Shown here: in pieces, positions 9,849 to 18,268 of the stretch
How the letters are laid out: the number at the start of each line of letters is the position of its first letter
Position numbering within the stretch: the first letter of the stretch is position 1
Source of the DNA: Bacillota bacterium
GTDB lineage: Bacteria; Bacillota; Clostridia; Lachnospirales; Lachnospiraceae
NCBI GenBank assembly: GCA_023414355.1
Contig: JAEZOB010000009.1
Span: 558,001 to 622,000 of the forward strand
Length of the DNA stretch: 64,000 nt
Direction: 5' to 3'
The notes under the pieces: model-generated
What the model was told of the DNA's origin: nothing
Database searches by the model: none
Seen by the model: only the letters and a program-made list of their open reading frames with translations
Translations under genes and position numbers: made by a program

Positions 9849-11219
9849 TTATTCAGCAGGTGTTTCGTCCTTTTCACCAATGGAGAGAAGCAGATTGAAT
9901 ACGATACCTACAACGGCTGCGGTAGCGAGAGCCGGGAACTGTGTACCAAACATCGGGATCATACCACCCTCAAACCCGAAGCTTCCGCCGAGTCCAACGA
10001 TTAAGATAATCGCGATAATAGCAAGATTCTTGGATTTGAACATATCCACCTTACGATCCATCATAATGGTTACACCCTGTGCTGCGATAACACCGAACAG
10101 GTAGATGGAAAGTCCGCCGATTACCGCGGTAGGAATGGAGTATACAATGTTTATCAAAGGTGTGAAGCAGGAGATAATCATGGTAATCATAGCTGCTGTA
10201 ATCAGTACCGGGATGGAGAATACCTTGGAAATAGCCATAGTACTAATATTTTCACCATAGTTAGTGCCTGCGGGACCACCGATCATACCGGATACGATAT
10301 CGCCGATACCATCACCGATTAAGTTCAAGCCCAATTTGTCAGCGATGCTGTATTTCTTATCATGCTTCATCTTCTTTGCAAGGTCATTTACATAGATATC
10401 AAGCTGATATACATGTGCTGTAGACTCGGGAATGGTTGCAATCGCAATCGGCATGATTGCTGCAACTGCTGCAAAGGAAGGCTTCGGCAAGGTAAACTTA
10501 GGGAGGGCAAATATGGATGCGCTCTCAATGGTATTGAAGTTTACAAAAGGAATACCTGTAACCTGTCCGATGACTAAAGCAGCGACATATCCTGTCAAAA
10601 GGCCAAAAAGAATAGGCAACTGACTCAGCTTGCCCTTCAAGTATACAGAATATGCAATTGTTGAAATAAGGGTAATAATAGCGATAACCCATGCCATATT
10701 AGAAGCAAGAGCTGTCTTAGCGTCATCAACAGCAGGGAAAGCTGCTGCATTACCCATCGCATTTGCTGCTAAGGATAAACCGATGATCATTGCGATACTG
10801 CCTGTAACTGTAGGGGGAAGAATCTTATCAATGGTCTTTCTACCGGTACGCTGGATGATAAGACCTGCGGCGATGGAAACGAAACCTGACATTACGATAC
10901 CAAACTGTGCAACAGATATTTTTTGATCTAGGGAGTAATTAGCGAATTGTTCTGCTGCCATGATGGAAGAGATTGCTGCGATGTAAGAGAAGCTGGAACC
11001 GTAATAGAGAGGAATCTTTCTACCTGTAACAAAGATGAAACAAAAGGTTGCCAAGCCGCTGGCAAAAATTGTGGTTGATACGTGGAATCCGGTGATCAAT
11101 GCAACAAGTACGGTTGCAGGGAACATTACAACGATCTGCTGTAATGCAAATAAGATCAATTCCACGATCGGGGGTCTCTGATCCGGCAAATAGCCGATGG
11201 GTTGATTCTTTGAAGCCAT
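9849..11219 (-). CDS. uraA: Uracil/xanthine permease family (NCS2) transporter
   Basis: A 456-residue integral membrane protein with about 12-14 helices. NCS2 signatures are visible: the GSSFSYIAAIS segment, PESTAHVYQLD (the helix 8 acidic region that contacts the base) and GGPAGTNYGENIS, which in UraA-type members reads TYGEN. These features favour uracil over xanthine or urate. The enzyme would be a proton-coupled nucleobase importer. Start ATG has a very good AGGAGG seven bases upstream. It is monocistronic. No PyrR binding site or purine riboswitch could be recognised in the leader. Confidence 0.8.
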   Translation of the reverse strand: MASKNQPIGYLPDQRPPIVELILFALQQIVVMFPATVLVALITGFHVSTTIFASGLATFCFIFVTGRKIPLYYGSSFSYIAAISSIMAAEQFANYSLDQKISVAQFGIVMSGFVSIAAGLIIQRTGRKTIDKILPPTVTGSIAMIIGLSLAANAMGNAAAFPAVDDAKTALASNMAWVIAIITLISTIAYSVYLKGKLSQLPILFGLLTGYVAALVIGQVTGIPFVNFNTIESASIFALPKFTLPKPSFAAVAAIMPIAIATIPESTAHVYQLDIYVNDLAKKMKHDKKYSIADKLGLNLIGDGIGDIVSGMIGGPAGTNYGENISTMAISKVFSIPVLITAAMITMIISCFTPLINIVYSIPTAVIGGLSIYLFGVIAAQGVTIMMDRKVDMFKSKNLAIIAIILIVGLGGSFGFEGGMIPMFGTQFPALATAAVVGIVFNLLLSIGEKDETPAE

Positions 11220-11261
11220 ATTAAATTACCTCCTGGGATTTTTTTTATTTTGACATACTTT

Positions 11262-11291
11262 TTATGATTTGTAAAGTGGGAATCGTGTCAA
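11262..11291 (-). promoter_or_regulatory. Putative promoter of the NCS2 permease
   Basis: On the minus strand TTGACA (11291-11286) and TCATAA (11267-11262) are 18 bases apart, about 45 bases upstream of the permease start. The rest of the 358-base gap to the next gene (11292-11577) shows no further clear element apart from the ribosome site of the downstream gene. Confidence 0.5.
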
Positions 11292-11577
11292 TCGAGCAAA
11301 AAACTTGAAAAATTAGCCGGGAAAATCACGGAAAAATCTGGTTATCGTAGGAAAGTGCTGTGCACATCTACTAATACGGTTATTGAGGATACAAGTGCTG
11401 AAAGATGTTTAGTATTTTCTGAAATGTATGTGGTACAATAGAGATGGAACAAGGAAAAATAAATATGCATGCTTTATTTGGGTTGTTTTATAACTCTTTC
11501 AACCGGAGGATGCATGATTGATATTTATAGTGCACAAATGTCGGTGAGAATATAATAAGTATGAGAGGAGTGATAGT

Positions 11578-13389
11578 ATGAAGGGAATATCCAAGCTGAA
11601 ACTGAAGTGGAAAGGACTAGCAGATACGGTAAACCGATTTCCGCTGACAATCATTTTACTGATTGCAGCAGCAGCTTCCAACACCATAGGCATCGAAACA
11701 AAAGATAATCTGATTTATACAAAACTACTCATGGCCTTTCTGGTCGGAGCTGCGGTCTTTGCTGTGCTCCAGATGTTTTATGAAAGGTTTCTGGAGAATC
11801 CGATATTGAGGCTGATCTTTGCACTGATCTCTATAGCCTCTTCGGTACTGTATTACTTTTTTACTCGTAACTCTGATTGGAAGACTGAGATTTCGATTCG
11901 CACAACAGTGTTATTCTTCCTATTATTTATTGCATTTTTATGGATCCCTGTCATCAGGAACAGTTATAACTTCAACGAAAGCTTTTTAGCTGTCTTTAAA
12001 GCCTTTTTTACTGCAGTATTGTTCGATGGGGTCCTATATCTGGGAATTGTGTTAATTATTAGCGCAATTAATCTTTTGATCATAAAATTGGACGATCATG
12101 TCTTCCTTCATGCTCTGAATATCATCGGTGTCTTCATAGCGCCCATCTACCTGCTTACCATGATTCCTGTCTATCCGGGTAAGCGAGAGCTGGAGATGTC
12201 CAAAGAGAGTATAACTCAGAAAGAAGAAGAGCAATCATCAGCAGAATTATCCATGTCTTTGATTACGAAGCAGGTTACTCCGAATAAAATTCTGGTATCG
12301 CTGATCTCTTATGTGGTAATACCGATTACAGCGGTATTTACAGTCATCCTGCTGTTATATATCATAATCAATATCCGTGGAAAGTTCTGGACAGATAACC
12401 TGATGGAACCGATGCTGGTTTCTTATTCCATCACTGTGATTATTGTCTATCTGCTGGCCAGTTGCATCAATCATCCGCTAGCAAATTATTTCCGCAGAAT
12501 ATTTCCTAAGGTGTTACTTCCTTTAGTGTTATTTCAGACAGTTTCTTCTATATTAAAGATCTCAGAGGTTGGAATCACCTATGGGCGCTATTATGTGATC
12601 CTATTCGGAGTATTTGCAGCAGCAGCCGGTGTCTGTTTCAGTTTCCTGCAGGTATCTAAAAACGGGTTGATAGCTCCCATTCTGATAGGAATGGCTATTC
12701 TCTCAATCCTTCCTCCTGTGGATGCTTTTACTATTAGCAAAACAAATCAGATTCACAGACTGGAGTCGGCTCTCAAGAGAAATGGCATGCTTTCCGAGGG
12801 AGTGATTGTGCCAAGAGCTGATGTATCAGAGAAGGATAAGGCAACCATGGTTCAATCTGTTGATTATATCGTCCGCATGGGATATGATAAGGATTTACCG
12901 TATCTTTCTAACTATACAGTTTCCTATGAATTTGAAAAAACCTTTGGATTTACCAAGGACAGCGGGGAAGGAAGCGAGTATAAAAGCTATTATGTTAGCA
13001 GAAATATGACAGACCCGGTTACAATCACGGGTTTTGATGCAATGCTGCAGATCAATATTTATAATGCAGCACCTGATACCGTAAGCAGTCCATTTGAGAT
13101 AAACGGAACGGTTTATGTAATACGAGCAACACATCTGACTGGTGGAAGTCAGGTGATCAATCTGGAGCGAACCGATGGCAGGGTACTGCTTTCTTATGAT
13201 TTAAGTGAGATGTTTCAGCGGTTTTCGGAAACTTCAGATAAGAGCAGTCATCCTACGACAGACATGACCTTTACGAAAGAAAATGAGGAGGCTATTATCA
13301 CATTGGTGGCGAACTCCATCAGTAGCAGCAATTGGGCGGAAGGGTCAGACCAGGCTGCGGATCTGCTTGTATTTGTTAAGGCGAAATAA
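11578..13389 (+). CDS. DUF4153-type multi-pass membrane protein
   Basis: A 603-residue protein whose first ~390 residues contain roughly ten to twelve hydrophobic helices, followed by a ~200-residue soluble C-terminal part. The overall pattern, with paired helices and a charged central loop (KRELEMSKESITQKEEEQ), matches DUF4153 proteins, an uncharacterised family common in Clostridia. AGAGGAGTGATAGT precedes ATG. It is not co-directional and close with any other gene (116 bases to the next), so it is likely monocistronic. No catalytic motif is visible. Confidence 0.65.
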   Translation: MKGISKLKLKWKGLADTVNRFPLTIILLIAAAASNTIGIETKDNLIYTKLLMAFLVGAAVFAVLQMFYERFLENPILRLIFALISIASSVLYYFFTRNSDWKTEISIRTTVLFFLLFIAFLWIPVIRNSYNFNESFLAVFKAFFTAVLFDGVLYLGIVLIISAINLLIIKLDDHVFLHALNIIGVFIAPIYLLTMIPVYPGKRELEMSKESITQKEEEQSSAELSMSLITKQVTPNKILVSLISYVVIPITAVFTVILLLYIIINIRGKFWTDNLMEPMLVSYSITVIIVYLLASCINHPLANYFRRIFPKVLLPLVLFQTVSSILKISEVGITYGRYYVILFGVFAAAAGVCFSFLQVSKNGLIAPILIGMAILSILPPVDAFTISKTNQIHRLESALKRNGMLSEGVIVPRADVSEKDKATMVQSVDYIVRMGYDKDLPYLSNYTVSYEFEKTFGFTKDSGEGSEYKSYYVSRNMTDPVTITGFDAMLQINIYNAAPDTVSSPFEINGTVYVIRATHLTGGSQVINLERTDGRVLLSYDLSEMFQRFSETSDKSSHPTTDMTFTKENEEAIITLVANSISSSNWAEGSDQAADLLVFVKAK

Positions 13390-13504
13390 TTCCTATTAAA
13401 TCTATAGAAAAAGTGTGGTAAGGAATCGGGTTTTATGGTACACTGATTTTCAAGTCCCGGTAACAGTATCGGTGACCATCTATTCTAGCTAAAGGAACAG
13501 TACA

Positions 13505-14647
13505 ATGAACGATAAGAATAACAGAGAAATCACAGTCCAACATTTGAAGACATTATCAGAGCAGGAATATCTACTGGTGGATATCCGGGATGAAATATCC
13601 TATAACCATGGATATATTCCGGGTGCAGTGAATATGAGCAAAGACGAGCTGATACAGGCTTCGGAGAAACTACCGGCAGATCGTAAGATCATCCTTTATT
13701 GCATGAAGGGTATCATCAGTAAGGAGGCTGCACAGGAATTATCCGAAAAGGGCCTAGAAGCCTATAATCTGACCGATGGCTACGGTGAATGGCTGAAGCA
13801 AAGCTTTAATGAAGTGAACCGCTGCGAAGAGATAGAGCTGAGTATCAGAAAGAAGTTCCATAAATCTATCTTCACAAAGTTTGCGAAAGCAATCAATGAA
13901 TATGAGTTGGTGAAGGAAGGGGATAAGATTGCGATCTGTATCTCCGGTGGTAAGGATTCTATGCTGATGGCAAAGCTATTTCAGGAACTGAAACGCCATA
14001 ACAAATTTCCCTTCGAGGTAGTTTATCTGGTGATGGATCCGGGCTACAGTGATTTTAACAGGGAGATCATTGAGACCAATGCAAAGCTGCTTGGGATTCC
14101 GATTACCATGTTTGAAACCAATATATTTGATGCGGTATTCGAGGTTGAAAAATCACCCTGTTATCTCTGTGCCAGAATGAGACGTGGTCATCTGTATCGA
14201 AAAGCCCAAGAGCTGGGGTGCAATAAGATCGCACTCGGACATCATTATGACGATGTGATTGAGACCATACTGATGGGAATGCTGTACGGGGCTCAGATTC
14301 AGACTATGATGCCGAAGTTGCACAGTACGAATTTTGAAGGGATGGAGCTCATCCGCCCGATGTATCTGATCAGAGAAGAGGATATTAAGCATTGGCGAGA
14401 ATATAATCATCTTCACTTTATCCAATGTGCCTGCCGTTTTACAGACACCTGTAGCGTTGGCAGCAGTGATAGTAATACCGGTTCCAAAAGATCGGAGATC
14501 AAGCATCTGATCCAAAAACTGAAGGAAACAAATCCTTATGTCGAGGGAAATATTTTCAGGAGTATCGAAAATGTGAATCTGGATACGGTAATTGCTTATA
14601 AACAAAACGGAGTACAGCATCATTTTCTGGAGGATTATGATCTATGA
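13505..14647 (+). CDS. Rhodanese-TtcA-like fusion (tRNA 2-thiolation family)
   Basis: A 380-residue two-domain protein. Residues 1-105 are a rhodanese domain with active Cys66 in LYCMKG. Residues about 115-380 are a PP-loop ATPase of the TtcA/TilS family: the ATP-binding SGGKDS at 147-152, a CxxC at 219-222 (CYLC) and a third Cys in FIQCACRF, the set that in TtcA holds a [4Fe-4S] cluster. TtcA makes 2-thiocytidine at tRNA position 32. The fused rhodanese would supply the persulfide sulfur in cis. It overlaps the next gene by four bases (ATGA) and starts an operon with a LysR regulator, LarE and a Cys-rich peptide. The true thiolation target (tRNA or other) is not established. Confidence 0.8.
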   Translation: MNDKNNREITVQHLKTLSEQEYLLVDIRDEISYNHGYIPGAVNMSKDELIQASEKLPADRKIILYCMKGIISKEAAQELSEKGLEAYNLTDGYGEWLKQSFNEVNRCEEIELSIRKKFHKSIFTKFAKAINEYELVKEGDKIAICISGGKDSMLMAKLFQELKRHNKFPFEVVYLVMDPGYSDFNREIIETNAKLLGIPITMFETNIFDAVFEVEKSPCYLCARMRRGHLYRKAQELGCNKIALGHHYDDVIETILMGMLYGAQIQTMMPKLHSTNFEGMELIRPMYLIREEDIKHWREYNHLHFIQCACRFTDTCSVGSSDSNTGSKRSEIKHLIQKLKETNPYVEGNIFRSIENVNLDTVIAYKQNGVQHHFLEDYDL

Positions 14648-15552
14648 CGATACAACAGCTAAGATATGTGGTTAGTGTTGCAAATAATAAATCGATGAAT
14701 AAGGCTGCGGCAGAGCTTTTTATCAGTCAGCCCAGTTTATCCAGCACGATCCGTGACCTGGAGGAAGAGATCGGGATAGAATTATTCATGCGCTCCAATC
14801 GGGGAATTATCATTACTCCAAAGGGAGAGGAATTTTTGGGACATGCCAGACAGATCATTGAGCAATATCAGCTGATTGAAGAAAGATACATAGAAAATAA
14901 AAATCCGAAGAAGAAATTCAGTGTCTCGATGCAACATTATACTTTTGCGGTTCAGGCATTTATTGAAATGGCAAAGGAATTCGGCATGGAGGATTATGAA
15001 TTTGCAGTCCATGAGACCAAGACCCATGAGGTAATCGACAATGTCAGGAACCAAAAAAGTGAGCTTGGAATACTATATCTGAATGATTTTAATCGTAAGG
15101 CAATGGAGAAAATCTTCCGGGAATATGAGCTGGAATATACGGAGCTGTTTCAATGCAGTATTTATGTGTACCTGTGGAAGAACAACCCCCTGGCGAAAAA
15201 GAGCGTAATAGAATTTGACGAGCTTAAAGATTATCCCTGCCTGTCCTTTGAACAAGGAGATAACAATTCGTTCTATTATGCCGAGGAGGTATTCAGTACA
15301 CGTGATTATAAGCAAATCATAAAAGCGGATGACAGAGCAACACTGCTTAATCTGATGATCGGTTTGAACGGTTATACGCTATGCTCCGGTATCATTTGCG
15401 AGGACCTAAATGGTGATCGATATAAAGCAGTTCCTCTAAAAACAGAAGATAAGATGAGTATAGGCTACATCAAAAGCAGCAAAGCACCCCTGAGCAGGTT
15501 AGGTGAGAGATATATCGAGGAATTGCTGAAATTCAGGGATAAAGTATTATAG
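14644..15552 (+). CDS. LysR-family transcriptional regulator
   Basis: A 302-residue LysR regulator. Residues 1-60 hold the winged helix-turn-helix (MTIQQLRYVVSVANNKSMNK, AAAELFISQPSLSSTIRDLE) and residues about 90-300 the effector-binding domain. The start overlaps the stop of the rhodanese-TtcA gene (ATGA), so the two are translationally coupled. That position suggests it senses a sulfur-related metabolite such as O-acetylserine, cystine or homocysteine and controls the neighbouring C-S lyase or transport genes; this is inference from context. Unlike most LysR genes it is not divergent from a target. Confidence 0.85.
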   Translation: MTIQQLRYVVSVANNKSMNKAAAELFISQPSLSSTIRDLEEEIGIELFMRSNRGIIITPKGEEFLGHARQIIEQYQLIEERYIENKNPKKKFSVSMQHYTFAVQAFIEMAKEFGMEDYEFAVHETKTHEVIDNVRNQKSELGILYLNDFNRKAMEKIFREYELEYTELFQCSIYVYLWKNNPLAKKSVIEFDELKDYPCLSFEQGDNNSFYYAEEVFSTRDYKQIIKADDRATLLNLMIGLNGYTLCSGIICEDLNGDRYKAVPLKTEDKMSIGYIKSSKAPLSRLGERYIEELLKFRDKVL

Positions 15553-15619
15553 AACAGACGTCAGGAAATCTGAAATAAGCATTGAACATGTTACAACCAT
15601 GGGAGGAAACAGAGAAGCT

Positions 15620-16444
15620 ATGAATGCGCACGAAAAGCTTACTATATTACAGGATAATTTAAGACAAAGACAAAAGATAGCAATCGCCTTCTCGGGAGGA
15701 GTCGACTCGACCTTCTTATTAAAGGTGGCACATGACTTACTGGGAGATAATGTGATAGCCGTTACCGCGACCTCCTGCTCTTTTCCCAAAAGAGAGCTGA
15801 AGGAGGCTAGTGCCTTCTGCGAGAAGGAGGGCATCAGACATATCATCTGTGAGTCGGAGGAATTGCAGATTGAGGGCTTTTCGCATAATCCGGTCAACCG
15901 CTGCTACCTTTGCAAATCAGAATTATTTACGAAGATATGGGATATTGCCAAGCAACAGGATATTCCTTTTGTTGCTGAGGCCTCGAATATTGATGATAAT
16001 GGGGACTACCGTCCCGGTCTGCAGGCAGTGAAGGAACTGAATGTGCTTAGCCCATTAAGAGCTGCCGAATTGAATAAAAATGAGATTCGTATATTATCGA
16101 AGGAACTCGGACTTTCCACCTGGAATAAGCAGTCCTTCGCCTGCCTGTCCTCACGGTTCGTCTATGGGGAAGAGATTACAGAAGAGAAGCTGCATATGGT
16201 GGATGAAGCGGAGCAGCTACTGCTGGATCTGGGCTTTAGACAGGTCCGTGTCCGTATGCATGATAAGATAGCAAGAATTGAGATAACCAAGGAAGAGTTC
16301 CCTAAGATGCTCGATCTGTTACATGCTCAGGCCTTCACCGAGGTGATTCATCAGAAGCTGAAGAAGCTTGGCTTTTCTTATGTGACCATGGATCTCGGAG
16401 GTTATCGTACAGGCAGTATGAACGATTCCATATTACTGAATTAG
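15620..16444 (+). CDS. larE: LarE-type ATP-dependent sulfur transferase
   Basis: A 274-residue PP-loop enzyme with SGGVDS at residues 25-30. Cys175 in FACLSSRF aligns with the sacrificial Cys176 of Lactobacillus plantarum LarE, which donates its sulfur to the nickel-pincer cofactor precursor of lactate racemase. A CxxC at Cys95-Cys98 (NRCYLC) is also present; a three-Cys set is the mark of the [4Fe-4S] LarE subtype, which may be catalytic rather than sacrificial. An ATG at 15599 is in frame, but it overlaps the GGGAGG ribosome site, so the ATG at 15620 is preferred. No larA, larB or larC is in the window, so its client here is open. It follows the LysR gene by 67 bases. Confidence 0.85.
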   Translation: MNAHEKLTILQDNLRQRQKIAIAFSGGVDSTFLLKVAHDLLGDNVIAVTATSCSFPKRELKEASAFCEKEGIRHIICESEELQIEGFSHNPVNRCYLCKSELFTKIWDIAKQQDIPFVAEASNIDDNGDYRPGLQAVKELNVLSPLRAAELNKNEIRILSKELGLSTWNKQSFACLSSRFVYGEEITEEKLHMVDEAEQLLLDLGFRQVRVRMHDKIARIEITKEEFPKMLDLLHAQAFTEVIHQKLKKLGFSYVTMDLGGYRTGSMNDSILLN

Positions 16445-16473
16445 TGGATCTATTTATCCGGTAAGGAGGCGCT

Positions 16474-16689
16474 ATGCATAGTTTTCTGATTAAAGATACG
16501 ACAAAGGAAGAACGCGAGCAAATTGTCCGTCAAGCTTTAAGTTGCGGCGGAGGAGGCTGTGAAAACTGCTCTGCCTGTGGAGTGTATGGGGCCAGTGATC
16601 CCTATGAGATGTATCAACCTTATATTGACGGAGAAAAGGAAATTACTCAGATTACACAGGAATTTCAAGCGCGATATCTGCATGGATGA
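16474..16689 (+). CDS. Small Cys-rich protein next to larE
   Basis: A 71-residue soluble protein with four cysteines at 24, 29, 32 and 35 in the Gly-rich string SCGGGGCENCSACGVYG, enough to bind a metal or a [4Fe-4S] cluster or to carry persulfide. The N-terminal helix (TKEEREQIVRQAL) is charged and the tail is acidic. AAGGAGG precedes the ATG by 6 bases, and the gene lies 29 bases after larE and before the terminator, so it is the last gene of the sulfur-transferase operon. I do not recognise a named family. A role as a partner or acceptor of LarE or the TtcA-like enzyme is inference only. Confidence 0.7.
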   Translation: MHSFLIKDTTKEEREQIVRQALSCGGGGCENCSACGVYGASDPYEMYQPYIDGEKEITQITQEFQARYLHG

Positions 16690-16715
16690 TATAGAAGTAT
16701 TTCATTAAATATAGG

Positions 16716-16757
16716 ATAGCTGGTTATATGATGTGCTTATAACCAGCTATATTTTTT
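16716..16757 (+). terminator. Intrinsic terminator of the sulfur-transferase operon
   Basis: Perfect 12-bp stem ATAGCTGGTTAT (16716-16727) / ATAACCAGCTAT (16739-16750) followed by ATTTTTTAT. It separates the larE operon from the C-S lyase genes. Confidence 0.9.
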
Positions 16758-16796
16758 ATATCATAGCCATGATTCTGGAGCGATGCTATAATAACT

Positions 16797-16840
16797 GTTA
16801 CATTGACAGATAATAGCAGTTACAATGACAGATAATAATA
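16797..16840. repeat. Two 22-bp tandem repeats (GTTACAWTGACAGATAATA)
   Basis: GTTACATTGACAGATAATAG at 16797 is repeated at 16819 with few changes. Each copy contains TGACAGATAAT. The position, after a terminator and about 125-165 bases before the C-S lyase, would suit a regulator-binding region, but this could equally be a neutral duplication. Confidence 0.7.
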
Positions 16841-16861
16841 TGTTATTCAGACATCATTTTA

Positions 16862-16951
16862 GTGAAGGAATGTTTAATCAGTTAGGAAACAGCGAAGGAA
16901 TATGCAATCAATTAGGAAACAGTGAAGTAATGATCAATCAGTTAAGAAGCA
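16862..16951. repeat. Three 30-bp imperfect tandem repeats before the C-S lyase
   Basis: Units start at 16862, 16892 and 16922, each beginning GTGAAG or GCGAAG and containing AATCARTTARGAARCA. A fourth partial unit (GTGAGGTGG, 16952) provides the ribosome binding site of the following gene. Confidence 0.85.
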
Positions 16952-16963
16952 GTGAGGTGGAGT

Positions 16964-18118
16964 ATGGGATATCAATTTTCAACAAAGTGTATCAATGGTG
17001 ATGGAAATAAACCTTCTTGTGATAAATCGGGTGCAGTCAGTTTTCCGATCTATCAGACAGCAACCTTTGCCCATGTGGGTGTGGGGGAGAGTACAGGGTA
17101 TGACTACACCAGACTACAGAATCCAACCAGGGAACAACTGGAGAAAGTAGTAGCCTCCTTGGAAAACGGCATCGATGCCCTGGCTTTTTCCAGTGGAATG
17201 GCTGCCATCACTGCTTTGATGGAGATTTTTGTACCGGGAGATCACATTATCACAGACAGCGATTTATACGGAGGAAGTATTCGCCTCTTCAATCATATCA
17301 GCAAGAAAAACGGCATTACCTTCAGTCATGTGAACTGCTCTATAGAAGCCGTCGAGCCTTATATCAACGAACATACGAAAGCGATCTTTATTGAAACGCC
17401 CTCCAATCCAATGATGAATGTGACGGATATTCGTAAAATGGCGGATCTCGCAAAAAGACATCAATTGCTTTTGATTGTCGATAATACATTTCTGTCACCC
17501 TACTTTCAGAATCCACTGGAGCTGGGAGCAGATATCGTAATTCATAGCGGAACCAAGTATCTGGGAGGACATAATGATACCATTGCCGGATTTGTGATCA
17601 CCTCTTCAGCAGAGATTTCTGAGAAATTAAGATTTATCATCAAGACAGTGGGCTCCGGCTTATCCCCCTTTGACAGTTGGCTGATCCTGCGAGGGATAAA
17701 GACGCTTGCACTGAGGATGGAAGCTTCACAGAAAAATGCATTGGCGATTGTGGATTGGCTGCAAAAGGAGAAGAAGGTAACGAAAGTATATTATCCCGGG
17801 ATTCCAGGTACGGAAAGCTATGAGATCTGTAAGAGCCAGGCAAGAGGCTTTGGTAGCATGATTACCTTTGAGACAGAGAATAAGGAGTTGGCTGTAAAGC
17901 TTCTGAATCAAGTAAACCTAATCCAGTTCGCAGAAAGTCTCGGAGGAGTTGAGACATTGATTACTTATCCGATTACACAGACCCATGCGGATGTACCGAA
18001 GGAGGTACTGGCTGCGAACGGAATCACCGACAGAATTCTGCGTCTTTCTGTTGGTATAGAGGCAGTTGAGGATTTACTGGAGGAACTAAGAAGGGTTTTC
18101 TACGAGGGAGAGGAGTAG
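16964..18118 (+). CDS. Cys/Met-metabolism PLP enzyme (cystathionine gamma-synthase/lyase family)
   Basis: A 384-residue fold-type I PLP enzyme of the MetB/MetC/MccB/MegL family. The PLP lysine is in HSGTKYLGG; the phosphate-binding and aromatic elements YDYTRLQNPTR and SSGMAAITA are present, as is ETPSNPMM. A GTG at 16952 is in frame but sits inside a repeat; the ATG at 16964 follows GAGGTGGA and is preferred. It would act on cystathionine, homocysteine or methionine; the exact reaction cannot be read from sequence alone. It pairs with a MalY/PatB lyase directly downstream, and lies next to sulfur-transfer genes, so it probably belongs to sulfur amino-acid breakdown or interconversion. Confidence 0.85.
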   Translation: MGYQFSTKCINGDGNKPSCDKSGAVSFPIYQTATFAHVGVGESTGYDYTRLQNPTREQLEKVVASLENGIDALAFSSGMAAITALMEIFVPGDHIITDSDLYGGSIRLFNHISKKNGITFSHVNCSIEAVEPYINEHTKAIFIETPSNPMMNVTDIRKMADLAKRHQLLLIVDNTFLSPYFQNPLELGADIVIHSGTKYLGGHNDTIAGFVITSSAEISEKLRFIIKTVGSGLSPFDSWLILRGIKTLALRMEASQKNALAIVDWLQKEKKVTKVYYPGIPGTESYEICKSQARGFGSMITFETENKELAVKLLNQVNLIQFAESLGGVETLITYPITQTHADVPKEVLAANGITDRILRLSVGIEAVEDLLEELRRVFYEGEE

Positions 18119-18153
18119 AAGGAGTAATAGGTGGAGTAATGTAATGAGTATAG

Positions 18154-18261
18154 AATGAGTGATTTACTTAGTGATTGAATAAGTGATAGAATAAGAAATG
18201 GATTAAGTGATGGAATGAGCATTGGACTAAGCGATGAATCGGGCAATGGATGAAGCGATGG
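18154..18261. repeat. 12-bp degenerate minisatellite, about nine units
   Basis: Units of the form AATRAGYGATGG run in register from 18154 to 18261, e.g. AATGAGTGATTT, AATAAGTGATAG, ATTAAGTGATGG, ATGAAGCGATGG. The array starts soon after the stop of the upstream lyase and ends in the GGAGGG ribosome site of the next gene. Confidence 0.85.
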
Positions 18262-18268
18262 AGGGAAT

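Noticed and set aside
16862..16951. 30-bp repeats considered as a CRISPR array
   Set aside because: The units are directly adjacent, without spacers, and only three in number; no cas genes are present.
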